Assembly: GCA_021817025.1 (NCBI GenBank)
Contig: JAKAWF010000048.1
Span: forward strand, 1-17,443
DNA from: a bacterium
GTDB lineage: Bacteria; Chloroflexota; Dormibacteria; UBA8260; Bog-877
DNA: 17,443 bases
Direction of reading: 5' to 3'
In this document: one piece after another, positions 6,322-13,605 of the stretch
Layout of the letters: each line of letters starts with the position of its first letter
Position numbering within the stretch: the stretch's first letter is position 1
Notes under the pieces: generated by a model
The model's database searches: none
What the model was told of the DNA's origin: nothing
What the model saw: the letters and a program-made list of their open reading frames with translations, nothing else
Position numbers and translations under genes: made by a program

Positions 6322-8633
6322 CCGCAGTCCTGGGCCTGCCCGTCCCGGGCTCGCAGGGGTATCGCGACGCGCTCAGTCGGCCTCCCCAGCCGGAGGGCCT
6401 GCGCCAAGAGGCGGCCTCACTGCTGGAGCAGGTGCGCCGGGGCGGGGACGCCGCGGTGCGGTCGCTGACGCTGCGGTTCGATGGCGTCGACATCGCCCGC
6501 ACTCGGGTGAGTCCCGACCGGATCGGGCTGGCAGCTAAGGCCGCCGAACCCCGGCTCGCGGCCGCCCTCCAGGCGGCCGCGGCCAACATCGCTCGCTTTC
6601 ACCAGGCCCAGGGCTTCTCCGAGGAGGTGGTCGAGGTGCGGCCGGGAGTCAGGGGCTGGCGGGAGTGGCGGCCGCTCGATCGGGTGGGAGTCTATGTGCC
6701 CGGCGGCCGGGCCCCCTACCCCTCGTCCGTCCTCATGCTCTGTGTGCCCGCCCGCCTGGCGGGTTGCCGCGAGGTGGTCCTCTGCTCGCCCCCCGGGCCG
6801 GACGGCGAGGTCAACAGTGCCATCCTGGCCGCCGCCTTCGTGGCCGGGGTGACCGAGGTGCATGCGGTCGGGGGCGTCCAAGCGATCGCCGCCATGACCT
6901 ACGGCACCGAGTCGGTGGCGCGGGTCGACAAGCTCTTCGGACCCGGCAACGCCCACGTGACCGCCGCCAAGCGGCTGGTTTTCGGCGAGGTCGCCGTGGA
7001 CATGCCGGCCGGTCCCTCCGAGGTGGTCGTGATCACCGATGGATCGGTCCCGCCCGAGTGGCTGGCCGCCGACCTTGAAGCCCAGGCCGAGCACGCCCCG
7101 GACGCGGTGGGGGTGTTGGTCGCCACCGACCGGACCATGGCCGAGGAGGTCGCCCGGAGGATCGGCTCGGGTCGATCTACCCAGGTGCGCGTCTTCGCGA
7201 GCTCCGATCTCGAGCAGGCCATCGGCTTCGCCAACGACTACGCCCCTGAGCACCTGATCCTTGCCTGCCGTGATTCAGAACGCTGGCTGCCCCTGGTCAC
7301 CAATGCGGGATCGGTATTTCTGGGCGCTCACGCCCCCGCCGCCCTCGGGGACTACGCCACCGGCGCCAATCACGTGCTCCCCACCGGGGGCATGGCCCGC
7401 AGCTTCAGCCCCCTGGGCCTGCTGGACTTCGGCCACACCATCCAGGTCCAATCGGTGTCGCCCACCGGCCTGGCTCAGTTGGCGCCTCTGGTGGAGCGAA
7501 TCTCGCAGGTTGAAGGCTTTGGCCAGCACTGGCGCTCAGTCGAGGTGCGGCTCGGCACCGATGCGGGTGAGGTCGCCTGGGCCCCCCAGCCCCGCCGGAG
7601 CGTCCGCGAGACCCGTGGGTACTCGTGGGAGGCCTCGACTCCGGAGGTGGCGGCCCGACACGGGCTTCTCCCGCACCAGGTGGTCCGCTTCGACACCAAC
7701 ACCTGCCCTTGGGAGTTGGCGCCCGCGGACGGGCTCACCGTCGAGGCCGTCAACGAATATCCCGACGCAACCTACCCTGGGTTGACCTCCGCCCTGGCGC
7801 ACTATGCCGACGTGCCAGTGGAGAGCATCACCGTGGGGGCGGGGGCGGACGAACTGCTGGCGCTGATCGCCGAGACCTACATCGGACCGCTGGACCCGGT
7901 GGTCGTCCAGGATCCCAGCTATGCGATGTTCGGCGTTCTGTCCGGGGTCAGGGGAGCTCGCCTGATCACGGTCCCGGCAGGAGACCAGAAGCGGCTGCTG
8001 CGGGCCGCCGCCGAAGCTCGGCTGGTATGGATCTGCAACCCCAACAACCCCACCGGCGAACTCCTGCCCGAGCAGGTGGTGACGGAGGCAGCCCGGGTTT
8101 GCCCGGGGGTCGTGGTGGTCGATGAGGCCTACTTCGAATTCAGCGGCGCCACCGCGGCCGGGATGGTCCAACGGCTGCCCAACCTGGTGGTGGTGCGAAC
8201 CCTCAGCAAGGCCTTCGGCCTGGCCGGGGCCCGGGTCGGGTACGCGGTCTCGGGCGCGCGGATAGCCGCCTCTCTGGCACGGGTGAGGCCCCCGGCCAGT
8301 GTGAGTTCCCTGTCGGCCGCCCTGGCGGTCCAGGCGCTCGAACTGGCCCCTGAGATGAGAAGGCGGGTGGCGGAACTGCACCGCTGGAAGGCTGATCTGT
8401 CCAGGGCGATCACGGAGGTGGGACTCCAGGTCCGGCCGAGTGCCACCAACTTCCTGCTCGTGAACTGCCCCCAGGGGCTCGGCCCAGCCCTGGAGCAGAC
8501 CGGCGTGGTGGTTCGCAGCTTCCCTGGGGAATCCGCGCTGGCCAACTGGATGCGCGTGACCGTGCGCTCGCCGGCCGAGAACGCCCGGCTGCTGGGGGGC
8601 TTGCAGCGATGGGTGGACGACAATGACGTCTGA
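6318..8633 (+). CDS. hisDC: Fused histidinol dehydrogenase - histidinol-phosphate aminotransferase (HisD-HisC)
   Basis: One uninterrupted frame of 771 residues carries two histidine enzymes. The N-terminal HisD part (about 1-415) oxidises histidinol to histidine. It has the zinc and catalytic residues Gln256/His259 (AQAEH), Glu311/His312 (APEHL), Asp345 (GDYATGANH) and His404 (VEGFGQH), spaced as in E. coli HisD. A short Arg/Ala-rich linker (about 416-445) leads to a class I/II PLP aminotransferase, HisC (about 446-771). It has NPNNPTG (574-580), Asp602 and Tyr605 in DEAYF, Schiff-base Lys631 in SKAFGLAG, and MRVTVR (745-750). The GTG start overlaps the hisG stop as GTGA. No second ribosome-binding site is obvious at the junction. 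Order and strand match the separate hisD and hisC genes of other operons, so loss of the intervening stop is the simplest origin. Confidence 0.93.
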   Translation: MTAVLGLPVPGSQGYRDALSRPPQPEGLRQEAASLLEQVRRGGDAAVRSLTLRFDGVDIARTRVSPDRIGLAAKAAEPRLAAALQAAAANIARFHQAQGFSEEVVEVRPGVRGWREWRPLDRVGVYVPGGRAPYPSSVLMLCVPARLAGCREVVLCSPPGPDGEVNSAILAAAFVAGVTEVHAVGGVQAIAAMTYGTESVARVDKLFGPGNAHVTAAKRLVFGEVAVDMPAGPSEVVVITDGSVPPEWLAADLEAQAEHAPDAVGVLVATDRTMAEEVARRIGSGRSTQVRVFASSDLEQAIGFANDYAPEHLILACRDSERWLPLVTNAGSVFLGAHAPAALGDYATGANHVLPTGGMARSFSPLGLLDFGHTIQVQSVSPTGLAQLAPLVERISQVEGFGQHWRSVEVRLGTDAGEVAWAPQPRRSVRETRGYSWEASTPEVAARHGLLPHQVVRFDTNTCPWELAPADGLTVEAVNEYPDATYPGLTSALAHYADVPVESITVGAGADELLALIAETYIGPLDPVVVQDPSYAMFGVLSGVRGARLITVPAGDQKRLLRAAAEARLVWICNPNNPTGELLPEQVVTEAARVCPGVVVVDEAYFEFSGATAAGMVQRLPNLVVVRTLSKAFGLAGARVGYAVSGARIAASLARVRPPASVSSLSAALAVQALELAPEMRRRVAELHRWKADLSRAITEVGLQVRPSATNFLLVNCPQGLGPALEQTGVVVRSFPGESALANWMRVTVRSPAENARLLGGLQRWVDDNDV

Positions 8634-9216
8634 GCGCCAAGCCGAGCGCCGCCGGACCACCAGGGAGACTGATGTGCTGGTGAGGTTGACGCTGGAGGGC
8701 GGCTACCCCACGGCCATCGCCACCGGGGTGGGCTTCCTCGACCACATGCTCACCAGCCTCTCCGCCCACAGTGGCTTCGCTCTGGAAGTCAGTGCCAAAG
8801 GGGACCTCCACGTGGACTCCCACCACACGGTCGAGGATGTCGGGCTGGTCCTCGGGGAGACTTTCAGCCAAGCCCTCGGCGACCGCGCCGGCATCGAGCG
8901 GTTCGGACACGCGGTGGTGCCCATGGACGAGAGCCTGGCCATGGCGGCGGTCGACTGCTCCGGGCGCGGCTACGGGCTGGTCGAAATCGGGTTTGTGGGC
9001 CCGAGCGTGGGCGGAATACCCACCAGCTTGCTGACCCACTTCTTCGAGGTCTTCGCCCGCTCCGGCGGGCTCACCCTGCACCTCTCGGCCCATGGCGAGG
9101 ATGACCACCACCTCGCCGAGGCCTCGTTCAAGGCGCTCGCGCGCGCGCTCCGCCAAGCGGCACGCCGGGACCCCGGACATGCGCTCGGGGTGCCCAGCAC
9201 CAAGGGCGTGCTGTGA
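8623..9216 (+). CDS. hisB: Imidazoleglycerol-phosphate dehydratase (HisB)
   Basis: Manganese enzyme that dehydrates imidazole glycerol phosphate to imidazole acetol phosphate. It is monofunctional, 197 residues, without the N-terminal phosphatase found in enterobacterial HisB. The duplicated metal-binding signatures are present: GFLDHM (37-42) with DSHHTVED (65-72), and a second HFFEVF region with the EDDHHLAEA segment. The ATG lies 11 nt inside the end of hisDC, so translation is probably coupled. Confidence 0.95.
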   Translation: MTSERQAERRRTTRETDVLVRLTLEGGYPTAIATGVGFLDHMLTSLSAHSGFALEVSAKGDLHVDSHHTVEDVGLVLGETFSQALGDRAGIERFGHAVVPMDESLAMAAVDCSGRGYGLVEIGFVGPSVGGIPTSLLTHFFEVFARSGGLTLHLSAHGEDDHHLAEASFKALARALRQAARRDPGHALGVPSTKGVL

Positions 9217-9815
9217 TCGGCATCGTCGACTACGGGGCCGGCAATCTGGCCAGCGTCGGATACGCGCTCGATCATCTCGGGCTGGCGTGGACGACGGTCC
9301 GGCGACCAGGCGAACTGGCGGGATCCGATGCGGCCATCTTCCCCGGCGTGGGGGCCGCCGGAGCGGCGATGTCCAGACTTCGGCAGAGCGGGCTCGAGCG
9401 TGCCCTGGTGGCATTCATCGAGTCGGGGCGTCCCTACTTGGGGATCTGTCTGGGTCTGCAACTGCTCTTCCAGGAGAGCGCCGAGGACGGCAGTCCTTGC
9501 CTGGACGTGCTGGGAGGGCGGGTGGTCAGGCTCCCCACCACCGAGAAGCTCCCCCACGTGGGCTGGAACACCATCGAGCTGCTCCGGCCCTGCTCTCTGC
9601 TCGACGGCATGGACAAAGCGGCCTTCTATTTCACCCACTCCTACGTGGTGGACCCCGCGACTCCGGAGCTGGCGTGCGCCCGCACCAGCCATGGCAGCCC
9701 GTTCGTCAGCGCCCTCGAGAGGGGTCAGATTTTCGGCGTCCAGTTTCACCCGGAGCGCAGCGGTGACGCGGGCCTGCAGGTCCTCTCGAACTTCGCCCAG
9801 CAGGCGGCGGCGTAG
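9213..9815 (+). CDS. hisH: Imidazole glycerol phosphate synthase, glutaminase subunit (HisH)
   Basis: Class I glutamine amidotransferase of 200 residues that feeds ammonia to HisF. It starts with the typical GIVDYGAGNL segment. The catalytic triad is Cys79 (GICLG), His179 and Glu181 (QFHPER). The oxyanion-strand segment in its usual family form is recognisable as FPGVGA (43-48). The GTG start overlaps the hisB stop as GTGA. Confidence 0.96.
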   Translation: MIGIVDYGAGNLASVGYALDHLGLAWTTVRRPGELAGSDAAIFPGVGAAGAAMSRLRQSGLERALVAFIESGRPYLGICLGLQLLFQESAEDGSPCLDVLGGRVVRLPTTEKLPHVGWNTIELLRPCSLLDGMDKAAFYFTHSYVVDPATPELACARTSHGSPFVSALERGQIFGVQFHPERSGDAGLQVLSNFAQQAAA

Positions 9816-9824
9816 GAGGGAGCC

Positions 9825-10586
9825 GTGCTGTCCAAGCGCATCATTCCGTGCCTCGACGTGGCGGGTGGGAGAGTGGTCAAGGGGCACCACTTCCTCTCTT
9901 TGAAAGACCAGGGCGATCCGGTCACCCTCGCTTGCCAGTACGCCATGGCCGGGGCCGACGAGCTGGTCTTCCTCGACATCACCGCCACCCCCGAGGCCAG
10001 GCGCACCCTGGTCTCCCTGGTCGGAGAGGTGGCCAAGGAGCTGTTCATCCCCTTCACAGTCGGCGGCGGGATCGGCTCCGAGTCCGACATCCGACGGCTG
10101 CTGCGCGCCGGAGCTGACAAGGTGTCGATCCAGACGGCGGCCGTGAGGACGCCCCTGCTGGTATCGCGGGCGGCGGCTTCCTTCGGCTCCCAGTGCGTGG
10201 TGGTGGCGATCGACGCTCTGCGGCACGAGCAGGGGTGGGAACTCTTCACCCACGGGGGACGTGTGGCCACCGGCATCGACGCCCTGGCCTGGGCCCGGCG
10301 GGTCGAGCAGCTCGGAGCGGGCGAGCTGCTGCTGACCAGCATCGACGCCGACGGCAGCCGCGCCGGCTACGACCTGGACCTCACCCGGGCGGTGGCGGAC
10401 AGCGTCCGCATCCCGGTGATCGCCTCCGGCGGCGCCGGGCGTCCCGAGGACTTGGTCGACGTCTTCGTCGCCGGCCATGCCGATGCCGCGCTGGCAGCCT
10501 CCATTTTTCACAGCGGCAGGTGGACGATCTGCGCGGTCAAGGCCCACCTCCAAGCGGCCGGCGTGACGGTCCGACCGTGCCCCTAG
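9825..10586 (+). CDS. hisF: Imidazole glycerol phosphate synthase, cyclase subunit (HisF)
   Basis: Joins HisH-derived ammonia to PRFAR, giving imidazole glycerol phosphate and AICAR. It is a (beta/alpha)8 barrel of 253 residues with catalytic Asp11 (IPCLDV) and Asp130 (VVAIDA). The phosphate-binding GGGIGS segment, SIDADGS and ASGGAG are present. The position usually occupied by Asn103 (in SINxAAV) is Gln103 here, in SIQTAAV. The GTG start has AGGAGGG (9814-9820) overlapping the hisH stop. It lies 9 nt behind hisH, as expected for heterodimer partners. Confidence 0.95.
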   Translation: MLSKRIIPCLDVAGGRVVKGHHFLSLKDQGDPVTLACQYAMAGADELVFLDITATPEARRTLVSLVGEVAKELFIPFTVGGGIGSESDIRRLLRAGADKVSIQTAAVRTPLLVSRAAASFGSQCVVVAIDALRHEQGWELFTHGGRVATGIDALAWARRVEQLGAGELLLTSIDADGSRAGYDLDLTRAVADSVRIPVIASGGAGRPEDLVDVFVAGHADAALAASIFHSGRWTICAVKAHLQAAGVTVRPCP

Positions 10587-10600
10587 GAGCGCCTGCGGGG

Positions 10601-11209
10601 GTGCGGTTCGATGCCCAGGGACTGGTGGTGGCCGTGGCTCAGGATGCCGTCTCGGGCACCGTCCTGATGGTCGCCTACATGGACCGGATCGCCCTCGAAC
10701 GCACCCTGGAGACGGGCCAGGCCCACTTCTGGAGCCGGAGCCGCCAGCGACTCTGGCGCAAGGGTGAGAGCTCGGGCAATGGGCTGGAGGTGGATTCTCT
10801 CCAGACCGACTGCGACGGCGACGCTGTCCTGCTCTCGGTTCGCCCGGCTGGTCCCACGTGCCATCTGGGACGGCGATCCTGCTTCGCCGAGCCGGCCACC
10901 ACCATCGACCAACTGCAGGAGACCCTGGCTCGACGCCGCCAGTCTCCGGCGCCTGACTCGTACACGGCTACCCTGCTGGCGGCCGGCATCCCGGCCATCG
11001 CCCGCAAGGTGGGCGAAGAGGCGATCGAGGTGATCCTGGCGGCCCACGAGCCCGACCTCCCGCATCTGGTGGCGGAGGTGGCCGACGTCTGGTACCACAC
11101 CGCGGTCCTCCTGCTCGCCCACGGGCTGCGGATCCACGAGGTCCTGGCCGAGCTGAGGAGCCGCCAGGCTGGCGCGAGCGCGACCGAACGCGAGCCCGGG
11201 AGCACGTGA
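10601..11209 (+). CDS. hisI: Bifunctional phosphoribosyl-AMP cyclohydrolase / phosphoribosyl-ATP pyrophosphatase (HisIE)
   Basis: Catalyses steps 2 and 3 of the pathway. The N-terminal HisI domain (about 1-105) has TDCDGDA (69-75, Cys71) and the zinc cysteines Cys87 and Cys94 in CHLGRRSC. The C-terminal HisE domain (about 106-195) has KVGEEAIE (136-143) and AEVADVWYH. It is 202 residues from the GTG at 10601, which has AGGAG 11 nt upstream and places the domain start as in other HisI proteins. An alternative GTG at 10577, overlapping hisF, would give 210 residues but has no Shine-Dalgarno. It is the last histidine gene of the plus-strand unit. Confidence 0.93.
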   Translation: MRFDAQGLVVAVAQDAVSGTVLMVAYMDRIALERTLETGQAHFWSRSRQRLWRKGESSGNGLEVDSLQTDCDGDAVLLSVRPAGPTCHLGRRSCFAEPATTIDQLQETLARRRQSPAPDSYTATLLAAGIPAIARKVGEEAIEVILAAHEPDLPHLVAEVADVWYHTAVLLLAHGLRIHEVLAELRSRQAGASATEREPGST

Positions 11210-11288
11210 CTTCCTCCCGGCGGAGCCATTGGGCGGGCGTGGTCACTGCCCCGGCGCTCCGGGTCATGGGTTCAGAGACAATGCCCGG

Positions 11289-12113
11289 GTGACTCCGACG
11301 ATCGTGTATCAGGGCGAACCGGGGGCCTACTCGGACGAGGCCGCTCAGCTGCTGTTCCCAGGCGCGACCGCCCTGGGCCTGGCCACCTTCGGAGAGGCGT
11401 TTGCCGAGGTCTCCATCGGGAAGGCCCTGGCAGCTGTCGTCCCGGTCGAAAACAGCCTGGCCGGAGTGGTGCAGGAGGTGAGCGACCTGCTCTGGGCGCA
11501 CTCCGAGCTCGCCGCGGTGGCGGAGCACATCGCGCCCATCCGCCACCACCTGCTCAGCCGCGACGGGATGCCGGTCCAGCGGGCGCTCTCGCACCCTCAG
11601 GCTCTGGCCCAGTGCGCGCGCTGGCTGCGCGAGCACCAGATCCAACCGGCCGCATTCCACGATACCGCCGGCGCCGCCCGGGAGATCGCCGAGCGCGGCC
11701 TCCCCGGCGACGGCGCCATCGCCAGCCGGGCCGCCGCCGATCGCTACGGGCTGGTGGTGCTGGCCTCCGACGTGGCCGACGAGGCGACCAACCGAACCCG
11801 CTTCCTGGTCATCCGGCGAGCCCGGGAAACGGCGCCCCCAGCATCTGGTCCGGCCAAGTTCTCGCTCGGATTCGTCACCGCGCACCGGCCCGGCGGCCTG
11901 GCCAGGGTGCTGGAAGTCTTCGCCCGCAACAACATCAACCTGACCCGGCTGGACTCCCGGCCGATCCCCCATGAGCCCTTCCGCTATCGCTTCTACGCCG
12001 ACTTGGAGCTGGCGGACGCAGCCCAGATCGGGGGCCTGCTGCAAGCGCTGATGGCAGTGACGGCGGAGCTGCGGCCCTTCGGGCTGTACCCACCCGGCAC
12101 CCACCCCAGCTGA
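11289..12113 (+). CDS. pheA: Prephenate dehydratase with ACT domain
   Basis: Decarboxylates and dehydrates prephenate to phenylpyruvate in phenylalanine synthesis. It is monofunctional, 274 residues. The catalytic domain starts with YQGEPGAYS (7-15), then PVENSLAG (52-59), SHPQALAQC (101-109), and NRTRF (168-172) with the catalytic Thr-Arg-Phe. The ACT domain spans about 188-270, with a LDSRP segment (221-225) where ESRP is common; this domain normally binds phenylalanine for feedback control. I chose GTG 11289, where homology begins; an upstream ATG at 11229 would add an unconserved 20-residue leader. No Shine-Dalgarno is visible, but GACAAT ends 6 nt before the GTG, so a leaderless transcript is possible. 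Read-through from hisIE is the alternative, as the gap is only 79 nt. Confidence 0.93.
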   Translation: MTPTIVYQGEPGAYSDEAAQLLFPGATALGLATFGEAFAEVSIGKALAAVVPVENSLAGVVQEVSDLLWAHSELAAVAEHIAPIRHHLLSRDGMPVQRALSHPQALAQCARWLREHQIQPAAFHDTAGAAREIAERGLPGDGAIASRAAADRYGLVVLASDVADEATNRTRFLVIRRARETAPPASGPAKFSLGFVTAHRPGGLARVLEVFARNNINLTRLDSRPIPHEPFRYRFYADLELADAAQIGGLLQALMAVTAELRPFGLYPPGTHPS

Positions 12114-12128
12114 CGCTGCCGGGCTCTT

Positions 12129-12145
12129 GCAGTCCGCAGGACTGC
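12129..12145 (+). terminator. Hairpin after prephenate dehydratase
   Basis: Arms GCAGTCC and GGACTGC (7 bp) around a 3-nt loop begin 16 nt after the stop codon. The position suits a transcript end, but no U-run follows, so this is a weak intrinsic terminator candidate. Confidence 0.4.
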
Positions 12146-12479
12146 TCCCAGCCCCGCGCCATCCTGCCCACCCGAAGTCGCCGTCCAAAGAGGCGACCAT
12201 GTACGCTCATCGCCGCCGCTCTCGAGGTGGCCACCCGGATGGTCGAATACGGAAACATCTGGATGGAAATGGCCGTGGTCGGGCCAGGGTAAGTGGGCAA
12301 GGAAATCCAGCAGGGGTCACCCAACCCCCGAGGATTGGGCCGGATCGCCCCGTCGGGCGGCCCGGTGTCGCCCCAGTGGCTTCCCCCCACTTGGCGGCCG
12401 GCGGTCTGAGCGCGCAGGTGGCCGCCGGCCCGTCCAGCGTCGGGCCCAAGAATGCCCCGCCCAGCCGCATACTGAGACC
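12146..12479. other. Gene-free stretch with GC-rich inverted repeats before the diguanylate cyclase
   Basis: I see no coding gene here. It holds nested inverted repeats at 12337-12363 (GGGCC/GGCCC outside, CGCCC/GGGCG with a CGTC loop inside). A further perfect 9-bp pair is GGCCGGCGG (12396-12404) and CCGCCGGCC (12422-12430), about 50 nt before the cyclase start. CATACT (12468-12473) resembles a -10 box 6 nt upstream of the cyclase ATG. I looked for a c-di-GMP riboswitch consensus and did not find it. Confidence 0.5.
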
Positions 12480-13532
12480 ATGACGGAAATGAGTCCGTGG
12501 CGGCCGCCTGACCTGACCCCGGGCCAGAGCCCGCGGCCGGAGCCAGCCGGGCAGGGGATCGAGGTTGAGAGCGTTGACCTCCCCCAGCGGGTCGCCCTGG
12601 GCCGGGCGCTGCAGGCTCGGGCCGGGGATCTCAGCCCGTTCCTCCAGCAAGCAGGTCTGTTCCCGGCGGGCCACCCGGCCATCGCCCGGGCGGTGCTGGC
12701 CACCCGCCTCATCGGTCGATGGCTCACCACGGGGGAGGGCGGGAACCCCGCGGAGTTGCAGCGGATCGCCAGCCTGGGCGAAGAGTTGGCGGTGAAGGCT
12801 GGCTCCCTGGCGGAAGTGACCAAGGCCCATCTGATCTGGCGTGATGGCACGCTGGAACTGCTTGACCAAGAGGCCTCGCACCTCCAGTCGGACCGAGCCC
12901 TGGTCGCCATGGCCAAAGAGATGGTGCGGGCGAGCTGTGACTCCAGCCTGGTGCGGATGGCCCACCACTTCGACGCGGCAAGGCTGGTCCTGCAGGAGCA
13001 ACTCGAGAGCGAGCATGCCAAGCTGGCCTACCAGACACTTCACGACACCCTCACCGGGCTGGCCAATCGGACCCTTCTCGCTGACCGGCTCGCCCACGTC
13101 CAGCGAGCCGTAGCGCGACGTCACCTGGGCGCGGCAGTGCTCTTCCTCGATCTCGACCACTTCAAGACAGTGAACGACCAGTTCGGCCACGCCTGCGGTG
13201 ACCAGCTGCTGATCGCGGTGGCGGCCCGTCTGAGTGGAATGGTGCGGGCGGCCGACACGGCGGCCCGCTTGAGTGGGGACGAATTTGTCCTCCTCATCGA
13301 GGACCTGAGAGATCCGATCTCGGAGGCGGCGGCACTGGCCGACCGCATCCGGGCCGCGTTCACCCAGCCGTTCCTGGTCGACGGCAGGGGAATCCTGGTT
13401 TCGGTCAGCGTCGGAATCGCTCCCGTCGGCCCAACCACCGACCCCGAAGCCATCATTGCCCGCGCCGACGCTGCCATGTATCAGACGAAGCGGGTCTCCG
13501 CAGACCTCCCTGGCGCTGATACGCCGCCCTGA
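12480..13532 (+). CDS. Diguanylate cyclase (GGDEF domain) with helical N-terminal domain
   Basis: Makes cyclic di-GMP from two GTP. The GGDEF domain covers about residues 185-345: it starts with the HDTLTGLANR signature, has the DLDHFKTVND metal/nucleotide segment, and carries SGDEF at 265-269 as the active-site motif. Ser in the first position is common in active enzymes. An RxxD inhibitory site (256-259) lies 5 residues upstream, so product inhibition is likely. The N-terminal ~170 residues are Ala/Leu-rich and helical, without transmembrane segments or a family I recognise; the protein is probably cytosolic. No Shine-Dalgarno precedes the ATG. It converges on the EAL-domain gene downstream. 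Confidence 0.9.
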   Translation: MTEMSPWRPPDLTPGQSPRPEPAGQGIEVESVDLPQRVALGRALQARAGDLSPFLQQAGLFPAGHPAIARAVLATRLIGRWLTTGEGGNPAELQRIASLGEELAVKAGSLAEVTKAHLIWRDGTLELLDQEASHLQSDRALVAMAKEMVRASCDSSLVRMAHHFDAARLVLQEQLESEHAKLAYQTLHDTLTGLANRTLLADRLAHVQRAVARRHLGAAVLFLDLDHFKTVNDQFGHACGDQLLIAVAARLSGMVRAADTAARLSGDEFVLLIEDLRDPISEAAALADRIRAAFTQPFLVDGRGILVSVSVGIAPVGPTTDPEAIIARADAAMYQTKRVSADLPGADTPP

Positions 13533-13551
13533 GCGACTGCGGCTGGGCGTA

Positions 13552-13568
13552 GCCGGCAGATATCCGGC
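13552..13568. terminator. Small hairpin between the convergent c-di-GMP genes
   Basis: GCCGG and CCGGC arms around a 7-nt loop lie in the 73-nt gap between two convergent stop codons. It could end both transcripts, but the stem is short and there are no U-tracts. Confidence 0.25.
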
Positions 13569-13605
13569 CGGGCGACAAGTCCCCGGACAGCGTGGCTGAA
13601 GCCGA

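Noticed and set aside
12114..12479. c-di-GMP riboswitch before the diguanylate cyclase
   Set aside because: The conserved c-di-GMP-I core motifs could not be found.
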